Shown here: positions 1 to 9,756 of the stretch, piece by piece
Numbering within the stretch: the stretch's first letter is position 1
Layout: each line of letters opens with the position of its first letter
Assembly: GCA_938015455.1 (NCBI GenBank)
Contig: CALLPL010000034.1
Location: 1-45,178 of the forward strand
Source of the DNA: an uncultured Candidatus Altimarinota bacterium
GTDB lineage: Bacteria; Patescibacteriota; Gracilibacteria; BD1-5; UBA6164
Reading direction: 5' to 3'
DNA: 45,178 bases
Notes under the pieces: model-generated
The model's database searches: none
Told to the model about the DNA's origin: nothing
Seen by the model: the letters and a program-made list of their open reading frames with translations, nothing else
Made by a program: the position numbers and the translations under genes

Positions 1-45
1 GCATATATTTCTCTATGAGTAAGTTTAGTATGAGACATTTTGTAA
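1..45 (+). CDS. 3' end of an upstream gene (partial)
   Basis: Frame 1 is open from the window edge to a TAA at 43-45 and encodes a short hydrophobic C-terminus (AYISLGVSLVGDIL) when TGA is read as Gly. The terminator-like hairpin that begins inside its last codons supports a real gene end here. Nothing can be said about function, and 14 codons could be open by chance. Confidence 0.3.
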
Positions 46-92
46 TAATAAGGGTGTAAGCAACTCCTATTATGCAATGTCTCTTTTTATTT
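31..92 (+). terminator. Rho-independent terminator-like hairpin
   Basis: GAGACATT at 32-39 pairs with AATGTCTC at 76-83. A second, imperfect inner stem lies between them, and the outer arm is followed by TTTTTATTT. It would end the gene whose last codons are at 1-45. Confidence 0.5.
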
Positions 93-135
93 CTCAACTA
101 TTGTGCGATTTGAAATAGATTGTAAGGTGATTTAT

Positions 136-163
136 TTGACATATATATAATAATAGTTATAAA
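136..163 (+). promoter_or_regulatory. Promoter, sigma70-like
   Basis: TTGACA at 136-141 and TATAAA at 158-163 are separated by 16 bases, about 30 bases before the first ATG of the plus-strand cluster. Assigned by consensus only. Confidence 0.5.
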
Positions 164-194
164 GTTGTTATCTTAATAACTTATTTATACATAT

Positions 195-824
195 ATGAAT
201 ACTCTTTGATGACTTAGAACATCTATTAGATCAGTGGCTGCTGGGGTAGTAATGTCAGTAGCTTCAGCAGGTGCTGCTTATGCTCAACAAGCTACAACAA
301 TCTTGGCAGGTGATGATGGAGTAATGCCATTAACGAATGACTGTAAGGCATGTCATACACAAGAGATCAAAGATAACTATACTAGAAAGCATGCTTGAAG
401 AATAGACGATAAAGTCGCAGCTAGAGAATTCAAGGATAGGGAAGAGGCAGGTCAGTGCGTATTAGATAATGTTAGTGAAAACTTAACAAGAGGTTTCGAT
501 CATACTTTACTAGATTATGGTGGTGAGGGATGAATATCAGAAACCGTTAACCTTCACCTCAAAAGCTGACAAACTATTCCCACACCAATTATAGCATCAC
601 CAGGGCCTAAAGCAGCTGAAGGACTGAACTTTGCAATGAAAGATGTGTTCAGTAAAAATCCTCAATGACTAAGTCCTGTATGTAGGGTTATAAGTAACAG
701 GCAAATAATTACTTCCGAAACCCTAGAGCAATTCCGAAATATAGAACGTGAACGTGAATTTGATACTACATTAGAGAAACTCAGATCGCTGCTATGAAAT
801 CATTGAGTCAATATGAACCAATAA
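195..824 (+). CDS. Exported protein with one CxxCH motif
   Basis: 209 aa, unrecognised family. The N-terminus has basic residues, a hydrophobic stretch rich in Ala, Val and Ser, and an AYA-QQ signal-peptidase-like site near residue 33, so it is probably secreted. A single CKACH motif, the pattern of covalent c-type haem attachment, follows at about residues 52-56; two more cysteines lie further on. One CxxCH is weak evidence for haem, because CPR bacteria generally lack a recognised cytochrome c maturation system; metal or disulfide chemistry are alternatives. It precedes a His-rich membrane protein and a thioredoxin-like lipoprotein on the same strand, which suggests an envelope redox or metal role. 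Six or more in-frame TGA codons are read as Gly. Confidence 0.7.
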
Positions 825-826
825 AA

Positions 827-856
827 ATAAAAACTCCAATTGGAGTTTTTATTTTA
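827..856 (+). terminator. Rho-independent terminator
   Basis: A perfect 22-base palindrome (829-850, AAAAACTCCAA then TTGGAGTTTTT), followed by ATTTTAT, sits directly after the stop at 822-824. It is symmetric enough to act on both strands. Confidence 0.75.
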
Positions 857-903
857 TCATTTTTTCTATACAATTATCATACAAATAATCAAATATAAGA
901 TTT

Positions 904-1539
904 ATGAGAAAATACGCAATCCACATCATACTTTGAGCGCTCTCACTACTCATACTCCTTGGGATATATCTCTTTGGATATATTCATGCTGGGATTCAGT
1001 TTATTCCTCCACACTTTCATGCAAACTTTGCTATGTATATTAATGGTGAGAGAGTAGATTTTTCTGGTGATGAGTTTATGGAGGATGTTGCTGGTTGCTC
1101 CTTAACTGGAGAAATGCTTCCAAAAGACAGAGTCCATTTACATGAAAACAATGGTGAGACTATCCATATTCACCATGAGTGAGCCTCTTGGGGACATTTT
1201 TTTGCGAATAATGGTTTTACCTTTTGAGAAAGCTTTTTAACAAATAATCAGGAGGAGATATACGTAAACTCACAGACCCGTAAGCTGAGTTTTATCCTCA
1301 ACGATGAACAAGTAGATAATCCTTTTAATAAACTCATAAGGTCTCAGGATAGACTTCTGATAGTTTACGGAGAGGAAAGTCCTGTAGAGCTTCAAACGCT
1401 CTTTGCCTGAGTATCTGATAATGCAGGGGAGTATAACTCAAAGTATGATCCTGGAAGCTGCTGAGGGACAAATGAAAATGGGATAGCTGTTCTCGTTCGC
1501 GATAGACTTGCTGCAATATTTGGAACACATGATCACTAA
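904..1539 (+). CDS. Membrane-anchored His-rich protein
   Basis: 211 aa. One N-terminal membrane helix (about residues 5-28) is followed by an extracytoplasmic domain. Histidines cluster in PPHFHANF (about 36-43) and in VHLHEN, IHIHHEG and WGHFF (about 77-100); the protein ends in HDH. Clusters like these usually bind Cu, Zn or Ni, but that role is inferred and I do not recognise the family with certainty. Two cysteines are also present, one in the SCGGT segment near residue 187. It lies between a CxxCH exported protein and a thioredoxin-fold lipoprotein, so metal handling or oxidative folding in the envelope is the contextual guess. ATG 904 precedes the membrane helix directly. Confidence 0.75.
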
Positions 1540-1603
1540 ACTTAAGTTCTTCTTAAGATATACTCTTATATTTATATAAATTTATACCTTATAACGCTTC
1601 GCT

Positions 1604-2071
1604 ATGAAAAAATTAATAATACTCGTTACCTTATTTATAGGACTCACAAGCTGTGGAACTGTTGGAAATAATACAGATATTATTAACCCTGATGCTGAAT
1701 ACCTTTATTTTTTTGGGGCTACTTGTCCTCATTGCCAAGAACTCAACAAGAGAATAAATGACGAGGACCTCTTCTCGGAGGTATCTGTTGAAAAGAGAGA
1801 AGTGTATTTCAATGATGATAATAGAGAGATATTCAGTGAACTAACAAAAGAACTCGGACTAAAAGAATGAGAAACATGAGTTCCATTTGTGTATGACAAA
1901 ATTTCTAAGACTCATGCAGTATGAGTTGATCCTGCACTAGAACTCTTCAAAAGCAGACTTAATTGAGCAGCAACACAGGGAGTCAAGATAGTACCGTCAG
2001 GAGAAGCAAGTTCAGTAGAAACTCCAGAAGAATCAAATGAAGACACTATTCCTCCTGAAACAGAACAATAA
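1604..2071 (+). CDS. Thioredoxin-like lipoprotein (CPHC)
   Basis: 155 aa. A signal sequence ends in a lipobox, LTSC, with Cys17 as the predicted lipid-attachment site. The mature part starts with a beta strand (YLYFFGA) leading to TCPHCQEL, a thioredoxin-type CxxC active site with the Pro-His pair of DsbA-like enzymes. GVPFVYD near residue 100 supplies the cis-proline loop of the thioredoxin fold. The C-terminus is acidic and low in complexity. It probably acts as a disulfide or thiol exchange protein at the outer face of the membrane; whether it oxidises or reduces cannot be read from the sequence. A strong terminator follows at once, so it is the last gene of the exported cluster. Confidence 0.8.
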
Positions 2072-2085
2072 GATATTACTGAGAA

Positions 2086-2119
2086 TAAAAAAAGAGCTTT
2101 CAAATAGCTCTTTTTTTTG
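2086..2119 (+). terminator. Rho-independent terminator
   Basis: AAAAAAAGAGCT, a short loop and AGCTCTTTTTTTT form a stem with a T-run 15 bases after the thioredoxin-like gene. The complementary A-run upstream means it may also work on the other strand. Confidence 0.85.
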
Positions 2120-2151
2120 TAATATATGAACAATATTTCTCAAGTAGGTAA

Positions 2152-2853
2152 ATGGTACGAAAACACAAAGCGGATCCTGTAAAGTCTAGGCATATTAAAA
2201 AAACAAAATCTGGCCATCAAAGTATAAGCCAAAGAGTGAAAAAGAAAAAACCTGCTCCATACCAAATGCATGATAAGTATTTTGATATGGCAAAAAAAGA
2301 AGGCTACAGAGCACGAAGTGTCTATAAACTCAAGGAAATCCAAGAAGCATTTTGACTCATAGAAGAAAACATGGATATATGTGATATATGAGCTGCCCCT
2401 GGAAGCTTTATTCAATATATTAAGCGAATCATAAGAGATACCTGAAACATAGTTGGGATCGATCTCAAACCTATAGACAAATACTCCCAGAAACATATTA
2501 ATACGCTCGTACATGATATATTTGAGTTTGATACTCTCAGGCCCAGAGTAGAGGAACTTATAGGAGCAGGGAACAAGTTTGATCTCATTACAAGTGACAT
2601 AGCTCCAAATACAACTTGACGCAAAGATATTGATCAATACGCAAGTGTTGAGCTCAACATAGAGACCCTCAAATTTGCAGAGGTGTTCCTCAAGAAATGA
2701 GGAAATCTTGTACTTAAAGTATTCAAAGGAGAGGACTTTCGTGACCTAACTCAGGAAATAGCAAAGTATTTTGAAAAATTTACAGAATTCAAACCATATG
2801 CTTGCCGAGACCGAAGCTTTGAAGAGTATGTTATTTGTTATAATAAGAAATAG
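2152..2853 (+). CDS. rlmE: 23S rRNA 2'-O-methyltransferase RlmE (RrmJ/FtsJ)
   Basis: 233 aa. FtsJ family, which in E. coli methylates the 2'-hydroxyl of U2552 in the 23S A-loop using SAM. A Lys/Arg-rich leader of about 50 residues precedes the domain and probably aids rRNA binding; typical RlmE has a shorter one. Then come YRARSVYKLKEI with the first catalytic Lys, the SAM loop DIGAAPGSF, VGIDLKPI, SDIAPNTTG with the catalytic Asp, and LVLKVFKGEDF with the second catalytic Lys. A final Glu near FEEYV completes the K-D-K-E tetrad. It ends three bases before the next ATG, so the two genes are likely cotranscribed. Confidence 0.9.
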
Positions 2854-2855
2854 TT

Positions 2856-3482
2856 ATGACTCTTCTTGATATACTCCTCTTACTTGGATGACTCGCTGCT
2901 GGATTTCTCTCATTCAGTTCTGGTACAGACAGCTTATATAAGCTCTTTTTATGACTCATTATAGGTTTTTTGGTATATGCCCTCATAGCGTCACAAGTAG
3001 AGCTTACAGAGATTCTCTCTCCATCTCAATACAATACCTATCAAGATTTCCTTGCAAGTCATAGAACAGGGGTTCTCACACTTGCACTTCTTATGGTTCC
3101 ATTCCTTGGAATGTTTTTCATGTTACATAGGAGGATATCTTTTCACTCAGTAGCGAGAAGTCCGTCACACCTCTTATTGGGACTCCTCCTCCCTATATTT
3201 CTAATAGGAATACTCGCCTTCCTTGGTTCTGGAAGTCTCCTATGAGAACATCCAACATGGCAAAGGATATTTGATTTCTTTTCTGGAAGTGGTATCTACA
3301 AGCTCTTTCAAACACTCCCATGGGCTATATTTGCTCTCCTTATGTTCCTCATATTCTATAAGACGCTCTTTGTCTTACTTATCGCATTCTTTACCTGGCT
3401 TTGGACAGAAGTAATATCACAATTCTTCAAAAGCTGGAATGAAGAAAAAAAGCTATTATGAAAACCTGAAAATGACGAGTAA
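2856..3482 (+). CDS. Multi-pass membrane protein
   Basis: 208 aa, with about four hydrophobic spans: residues 2-20, 28-44, 70-87 and 105-130, and another near 150-180. It ends in a charged tail with several Lys and Glu. The start LLDILLLLGGLAAGFLSFSSG recalls CvpA-like proteins, but I see no decisive motif and leave the function open. It begins three bases after the rlmE stop, so it is translationally close to that gene. It converges with mscS on the opposite strand; the spacer holds only a short hairpin. Confidence 0.75.
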
Positions 3483-3514
3483 TGAAGAGAGAGTATCATT
3501 ATTTCCTCTTGAAT

Positions 3515-3539
3515 TCTCCCCTTTATACGAAAGGAGAGA
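3515..3539. terminator. Hairpin between convergent genes
   Basis: TCTCCCCTTT and AAAGGAGAGA form a ten-pair stem with one mismatch in the 59-base gap between convergent genes. No clear T-run follows on either strand, so terminator function is uncertain. Confidence 0.35.
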
Positions 3540-3541
3540 GG

Positions 3542-4678
3542 CTACAGATCACCTTTTTTGATAATCATCTCTGTTGTTGGAAAGGCCATCTCAAGCTTTG
3601 CCTTTGTAAATTGTTTTTTGATCTCGAGATTAATCTCTTCTTTTTCTTTTACAAAATCTAAGTATACAAAAGTATTCGAGAAATAGGTAACAGAAATATT
3701 GAGAGAGAAATCACCAAATGCCTCAAAGTTTACTCTATAACTTTGCAAAGTTTTTTCACTCACATATTCTTCTAGGATACTTTCTATAATCTTTACACCT
3801 TTTTGCATCTGTACAAGACTCGTATCATAGATAAGTCCAATAGAAAAATCAGCTCTACGAAACTCCCTTTGGGATTCATTTTGTATACTCGTTGATATAA
3901 TGTTTTCATTCGGGATCATCACCTCATGCCCAAGTCGATCTATAAGTGTAATGTAGGTAAGTCCAATATCCTTTACTGTTCCTGTGTGAGCATTAATAGT
4001 CACATAGTCTCAAAGTTTAAACGGCTTATTCATAAGTATTGTCATAGCCCCAAAGATATTTGCAATAGACTTCTGAGCAGCAAGCGCTACAGCAATCCCA
4101 GAGACTCAAGCACCAGCAACAAGCGCTGTTACGTCATATCAGAGATTTGAGATAATCGTAATAGCTCAAATAATCCAAACTATCGCAATAATTACTCTTC
4201 TCACAAAGGGCATTAGCGTCTTACTCACGGCCTTCATCTTACTCTCTTCAATAAGTTTATGCGTAAACACCAAATTTATAAGCTTCGTTACAAATACCAG
4301 TAGTATGATAAGTACAGCTATAGATGAAGCTTCTGATATCCACGTATCTATACCTTCAGGGAGTTTTGCAAGCTGCAAGGCAATATAAAATGCTCCAAAA
4401 TACTTAATGATAGATATAAAGCTCTCAAATATATCCAGCATCAGGTCATCAAAGTCTGTTTTTGTTTTTTTAACCAACTTCTCTGCAATGGATTCAATCA
4501 ATTTCTCTATAAATCAAAATACCCCAATTAAAACAAAGAATGCTACAAATGCTGAAATATAACTTAGCATTATTTCTGGAATGATCAGAGACATATCTAT
4601 ACTTCAGAAATACTCAAATAACACTCAAAAATACAGAAGTCCAAGTACAATGAAAATAGTAGAGAATGTATGTTTCAT
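3542..4678 (-). CDS. mscS: Small-conductance mechanosensitive channel, MscS family
   Basis: 378 aa. The family opens under membrane tension and releases solutes on osmotic downshock. Hydrophobic helices at about residues 5-25, 38-58, 85-105 and 118-140 precede the diagnostic pore segment AGAGVSGIAVALAAQKS, rich in Gly and Ala. Next come IFGAMTILMNKPFKLGDYV and the MscS beta domain (GTVKDIGLTYITLI, IPNENIIST). The length is normal for bacterial MscS with extra N-terminal helices. The start ATG 4678 is the only one that includes the first helix. It lies 108 bases downstream of the GCS2-like gene on the same strand and ends convergently with the plus-strand membrane protein. Confidence 0.92.
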
Positions 4679-4786
4679 AGATATAATTAGAGAATATACC
4701 CCTATAGTGTTCGTTTTCTCTCCTGATGCAAGAGGGAAGAGGAAAAAGTATTGACTAACTAGTATTATAATGCTAATCCTTATATT

Positions 4787-6076
4787 TTATTTTCTACTCT
4801 TTTCAATATACAGTTTCAAACTATCTTCTGATTGTATATCATAAGAGCCTCCTGTCTTTTTATCAAGAAATCTTAATACTTCTATCCCTTCATCTTTTGT
4901 TATATAGTTCTTGTTAACCGCAAAATCGATAACCTCTTGTTTGATACTATTATAAATATCTAAGACTGATCTTTTTCATTCCTCATTGAAAAATCATATA
5001 TTTGCTATTAGTCCATTATCTGCAGCTTCGCACATATAGGATTCTACACTACCTAACGGTAAAAGCATATTCCTTGGAGTTTCTAAATAAAAAAGTATAC
5101 AAAATATAGTGAAGCTTCCTAGAAATACTGATCATTCAGAGCTTACCTGCATGGTCAATGGCCTATATTCATACAGTAGGGATTCATCATCTAATATTTT
5201 AAATTGCTGAAAGAGCCAACAAGACTCTCTCTTTAGTTCAAAAGCATTCTTCTCCATGTCAGGATCAATACAAAAATCAAAATCATACTTAAATGAGTTG
5301 AGAAAATCAAAATACTCTTTTAAGTCATCAATATACGGGACTATACCGATTCATGTAGATCCTTCAGTAAAATTATTGCTAAGCATACCAATATTTAGTC
5401 TTGCATCTGACTTTCAGATTATAGGTGAGTTTAAAAAACTAGCATTTGAAGATAAGCCATAAAAAAAAGGCATAAGAGAAAGTCCCACATTATGAAACTT
5501 AATAAAGTCTTCAACTGATTCTAATTTAATATTTATATGTATGCCATTTAATAATGCTAGATTAGCACAGCTATCAGTGATGTCGAAACTTGTTTTATTT
5601 CCTAATAGTAGTGTATACTTTCTTTCTTCCCTAGAGTTCCAATAATCTCTTTCTATTTTATATTTATTTTCTTGGTTCAGATATTCTTTATGTTTATCAA
5701 AGTCAGAATCTATATAAGGAGGCAGGCCTGTTGAAATACAATGTATATTTCTTTCTTTAAAGAAATTGTTGATTTTCTTTTTAGAACTAGAAATTTCTTC
5801 CAGTAAACAGCTCATACTTCAATTTAAGAGTTTTTGATAATTAGAAGAGATCTCTAGTTGAAATGTTCATGACTCTCAGGATATAGTGTCATCAGTATTA
5901 TTCTCTAGAAAAGTATTTGCTGATTTAGGAACTACAAACAAAGAGTTTGAATCTACTAAGAAATACTCACACTCAAATCAATATGTTTTACAATCTCATT
6001 TCGATTTATATATTCAAGGCAGAACCCTATCTAGATATAGATCAAATAACTCTTCTTTTGTCTTAATCCTAGTCAT
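4787..6076 (-). CDS. Glutamate-cysteine ligase-like protein (GCS2 type)
   Basis: 429 aa. GCS2-family enzymes join the gamma-carboxyl of glutamate to cysteine (first step of glutathione synthesis) or form related amides. Family-like features are the nucleotide-binding strand GFECEYFLVD (about residues 33-42), GIHINIKL in mid-protein, NASFLNSPIIGK (compare ANSPF and a G), and YEYRPLTMQ with the substrate Arg. The call rests on pattern similarity, not a full alignment; another carboxylate-amine ligase is possible. ATG 6076 is the first in frame after a TAG. It follows aspS by 90 bases, probably in one transcript. A GshB-like ATP-grasp gene and glutathione-dependent formaldehyde enzymes elsewhere in the window support a thiol role. 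Confidence 0.62.
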
Positions 6077-6166
6077 TATTATAGTTAAGTATTCAATACA
6101 ATATTCTCAAAAACCATTAATAATACTATAAAACTATTTACATAATTTTAAAACATAAGTGAAAGA

Positions 6167-7495
6167 TTATGGCTTCAATCTATTTCTATCTCGTGGAAAT
6201 AGAGATGCAGATCTGACATTATCTAGTCATAAAAGCTGTTGTAAAAATCTTTCAGATCATATCGCAAAACCTCAGTGTGGGATTGTCCCATTCCTATGAA
6301 GCTCTAAAAAGGTATCGAAATCATCTGTATCTAGCCCCTTAAGTCCAATAGCTTCTTTTTGTTGAGCTAAATTATGTATCCGTTGTCATCATGTAGTTAT
6401 TTCCAATCCCCTGAATAGTAAATCAAAACTCTCTGTCCTATCAGAATTTTCTGGATTTGGCATAGTGTAAAACGGCCTCTTCTTTCTAGGAAAGTCTGTT
6501 ATAAATACAAAATCTGATCCTGTTTCTTCTTTTACAATCTTTGAGAGTAATCTTTCTTCTTCTGGTTCCATGTCATCTGGATTCTCAATAAGTTTTCCAG
6601 ATTTCTTAGCTATAAGAGTTTTAGCCTGATCAAAAGTTATTTCAGGAATTCACTCACTTAAATCTGGAACGTCAACCTCTAAAAGCTCTAATTCATTGCT
6701 ATAGTTTGCTCTCAAATCATCTAGCATAAATTTAATCAAACTCGTTTCCAATTCCATTAAATCCCTGTAAGAGTCTATTCCTCATATTTCTACATCAAAG
6801 GATGTATATTCATTCAGATGCCTTCCTGTAGCATGTTTCTCGGCTCTAAATGCTGGCGCAATTTCAAAGACCCTTTGGTAAACTGCAGCCATATATTGTT
6901 TATAGAATTGTGGGCTTTGCGCAAGAGTTGCTTCCTCTCAAAAGTAGTCTAGTTTAAATACATCGGATCATCATTCAGCTCATTTTTCTCATATTTTAGG
7001 ACTATGTATCTCTGTGAATCTTTCCTTCGCTAGAAAATTCCTAAAAGACTGAGATAAAGCATGTGAAAGTGTAAATTTAGCTTTTTCTCGAGTATTTCGG
7101 AGCGATACAATCCTATTATCTAAATCTGTGGATAATTTATTTCAAGTTTCTCTTGCAAAGTTCATCGAAGCAGATCACTCTTCCCGAGTAGAAAGTACCT
7201 CTAAAGCATCTACTCATACTTCAAATCATTCAGGAGCTCGATCATTCACTCTTGGAACCCCAGTTAATTCAATAAAATCGCCTGAACGAATAGTTTTCCC
7301 CATATCTAATAACTCACCTTCAATTACTGCCTGTATTACTCACCTATGGACCTGCACAAAAGAAAAGACAACACTTTGAAGTCTCCTACTTCTTTCTACC
7401 ATACCAGTAAGACTTACATCAGATCATAACTTTTCGCGTAAATCATCGACTCAAAAATAAGTAGATGGAGGTGTTGGTGAAATATTTTTAAACAT
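6167..7495 (-). CDS. aspS: Aspartyl-tRNA synthetase, archaeal/AspS2 type
   Basis: 442 aa class II synthetase. An OB-fold anticodon domain (about residues 1-110, with VEGELL and GDFIELTG) leads to the catalytic core: motif 2-like [19 protein letters not shown], then RPFYTMP and [19 protein letters not shown], which separate AspRS from AsnRS. Motif 3 is [16 protein letters not shown]. The GAD insertion of ordinary bacterial AspRS (about 590 aa) is absent, so this is the short archaeal-like form. Such enzymes are often non-discriminating and charge tRNA-Asn with Asp for later amidation by GatCAB; that is inference, and no gat gene is visible here. It heads the minus-strand run toward the GCS2-like gene and is divergent from the nucleotidyltransferase-like gene. 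Confidence 0.88.
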
Positions 7496-7529
7496 AAATG
7501 AAATTGAATTAAGGAAATATTAATCACTA

Positions 7530-7560
7530 GCATTAAAACAATAATTTTTATTATGTCAAT
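7530..7560 (-). promoter_or_regulatory. Promoter upstream of aspS
   Basis: On the minus strand a TTGACA (about 7554-7559) is followed, after about 17 bases, by a weak TTAATG-type -10, 35-60 bases before the aspS ATG. Part of a divergent promoter region. Confidence 0.45.
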
Positions 7561-7575
7561 ATTTTTTCTTTAATA

Positions 7576-7606
7576 TTGACTTTATTATTTTTTAATTTAT
7601 TATAAT
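7576..7606 (+). promoter_or_regulatory. Promoter upstream of the nucleotidyltransferase-like gene
   Basis: TTGACT (7576-7581) and TATAAT (7601-7606) lie 33 bases before the ATG. The spacing of 19 is slightly long; an alternative TATTAT two bases earlier gives 17. Confidence 0.5.
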
Positions 7607-7638
7607 ACCTTAATATTTTAAATTAGAAATTAACACAC

Positions 7639-8517
7639 ATGATTTTACCAGGCTTAATAAAAATAGACTGAGAACATGACCCATCGCAAGTAATACCAGA
7701 TCCTTTATTTAGATATTTTAGCTCAGCAAAAAATATTGATGATGTGTTCTCTACAATAGGAGTGAATTCTACGGATATAGATTCTCTGATTGCTACATGA
7801 AGCAGGGTTAGAAAATCGTCCAATGAGTTTAGTGATTTTGACTTTGAGATGGTTTTACGCGAAGCTCAGGATATCCAAGAATTAACATTTTTGGCAAGTA
7901 TCGGAGACTCTCGACCAGACCTAGTCTATTTTTATCTTACAACACGATGAGCAATTTTAAGCGAGGTACAAAGTGATTTAGAATCTGCAAAATGGTATCA
8001 GAAATGTTTTGATGACGCTATAGTTGTATTTGGGAAAGATATAAGAGATATAGTAAGCAGCGAGTGTACTCATTCATTCAACTCTAATAGAAGTGAATGA
8101 ATAGAATTAAAATTAAGAAAAATCATAGAATACCTATGAAAAGCTTGTTGATCAGACCAAGAGGCCTTTACATTTTACTGTCTAAAAGAAATTCAAAAAG
8201 CAATTGAAATGACTGTTCTATTTATGAATACCGATAGTAAATTAGTAAGTGAAAAGGATTATCACCAAATCATATACAATTTAGAAGATGTTCCCGAAGG
8301 ATTTAACGAGCAATATAATACACTTACCTCTTCTAAGATTTCGTTAGGTGGAAGAATTAAACTGACCATTGAAATTATCAGGTGAATGATAGAGTTTTTA
8401 AAAAGTAGAGCCGATACTCCTGAATTCTTAGAAAATAAACATTGGCTAGATTACATAGAAAACTTACTTTCAACACTAGATAAAAAAGCAATAGAAAGCA
8501 ACAAATGAATTATTTAA
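7639..8517 (+). CDS. Nucleotidyltransferase-fold protein, unknown substrate
   Basis: 292 aa. The core signature is GSR at residues 54-56 followed by SDFDFE at 65-70. This matches the minimal nucleotidyltransferase motif (GS, ten or so residues, then DxD), where the two Asp bind Mg-NTP. The rest is helical and could be a HEPN-like or aminoglycoside-adenylyltransferase-like C-terminal domain, but no substrate motif is visible. It might modify RNA, a protein or a small molecule; no toxin or resistance partner is recognisable beside it. It has its own divergent promoter and stands apart from trhO downstream. Seven in-frame TGA codons are read as Gly, one of them in the GSR motif itself. Confidence 0.65.
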
Positions 8518-8601
8518 ACCTAGGATTTGGATTTCTGTATTTTTCACTATAATTACTCATAATCGTTCACTACATCTTCCTACACCGAAGATATACGAAT
8601 G

Positions 8602-8625
8602 ATAACGTGCGCACGTTATTTTTAT
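8602..8625. promoter_or_regulatory. Perfect 18-base palindrome before trhO
   Basis: ATAACGTGCGCACGTTAT (8602-8619) is fully self-complementary, followed by TTTTTATA, and ends 18 bases before the trhO ATG. It could be an operator for a dimeric repressor, a 5'UTR hairpin, or a terminator for a short transcript starting near the TATAAT at about 8548. Confidence 0.5.
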
Positions 8626-8637
8626 AAATACATTATT

Positions 8638-9726
8638 ATGAAGCATATAGAAGAGTTTCGTCTTTTGACGTTCTACAAGTTCGTCGACGTCGCAGATCCT
8701 GAGAAAGAGTGTGAGCAGCACCTCATGTTTACCAAAGATATTGGTATGAAGGGGAGAGTCTATATCGGGACTGAGGGAATTTCAAGTACCGTAACTTGAA
8801 ATCAGGGGCAAATAAGAGCTTATAAACTCTATCTAGACAGTCATCCTCTCTGGAAAGATATCCCGGATATAGAGAGTAAATCGTCACCTACAGACTGACA
8901 CCAGTTCACGCGTATGCAGGTTAAAGTCAGGGACGAGATAGTTGCTCTTGGAAAGAAATACTCAAGCAGTGAAGTAGAATCAGCAGGAAACAGAATGGAT
9001 ATAGCTAAGTTTAAGGAGATTATAGACTCTGGGAATATGGATGACTATATTATTTTAGATATGCGAAATAATCATGAGTACAAGCTCGGGCATTTTAAGA
9101 ATGCTATTCCAGCAAATACACTAACTTTCAGGGAACTTGAAGAAAAAATAGAGGAGTATAAAAAAGACTTTTGAGATAAGAAGGTCATCTCTTACTGTAC
9201 CGGTTGAATTCGATGCGAAAAATCAACAGTCATGATGCAAAAAGCAGGACTCAAAAACACCTACCAACTCGATGGTTGAGTCGTAAAGTATATCAATACC
9301 TACAACGATGGGAATTGGCTCGGGAATCTCTACGTCTTTGATGAACGGGTTTCTCAGCAGGTGTGAGATAATAAAACTCATACAACTATAGGAGAATGCC
9401 TCTATTCAGGAAAGAAAACTGATAACTGCGAAAACTGTCGACTCTCGAGCTGCAATGCTCGCCTCATAGCCGATAGGAAAGAATACGTTGCTCACGGAGG
9501 TTTTTGTAGCCAGCAGTGTGCAGACACAGGACTTGAAACCCTCATCGTCCGGACAGATACCTCTTTTGACAAAATAGAGTACAAAAAACAGCGAGGGATT
9601 GTGAAGAGATATCCAGAACTTACAGCTGAAATAGAAGCAAAACTTCGCAAGCATTTAAAGAAACTCCTAGATTGAGTAGAATTTAATCATTCTACTTCCC
9701 AAAAAGAAGACTTTGTGATAGACTAA
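8638..9726 (+). CDS. trhO: tRNA uridine(34) hydroxylase TrhO (rhodanese family)
   Basis: 362 aa. TrhO (YceA) adds oxygen to U34 of certain tRNAs on the way to cmo5U/mo5U. An N-terminal acylphosphatase-like domain (FYKFVDV, GRVYIGTEGISSTV, about residues 10-60) is followed by a rhodanese domain with LDMRNNHEYKLGHF and the active-site loop YCTGGIRCEKS; the first Cys of that loop is the catalytic residue. The C-terminus carries Cys pairs (CENCRLSSCNAR, GFCSQQC), as in the bacterial family, probably binding metal. The ATG at 8638 is preferred over ATG 8599, because 8599 would translate through the palindrome and add a tail absent from the family. Confidence 0.9.
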
Positions 9727-9756
9727 CATAGTAAGTTTTATTCTGAATACGCAACT

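Noticed and set aside
2126-2182. 18-codon frame before rlmE
   Set aside because: It overlaps the rlmE start in another frame and has no biased codons or stem structure like the thrS leader.
7127-7135. TGTGGATAA, a perfect DnaA-box match
   Set aside because: It lies inside aspS coding sequence, alone, 24 kb from dnaA. A single 9-mer is expected by chance.
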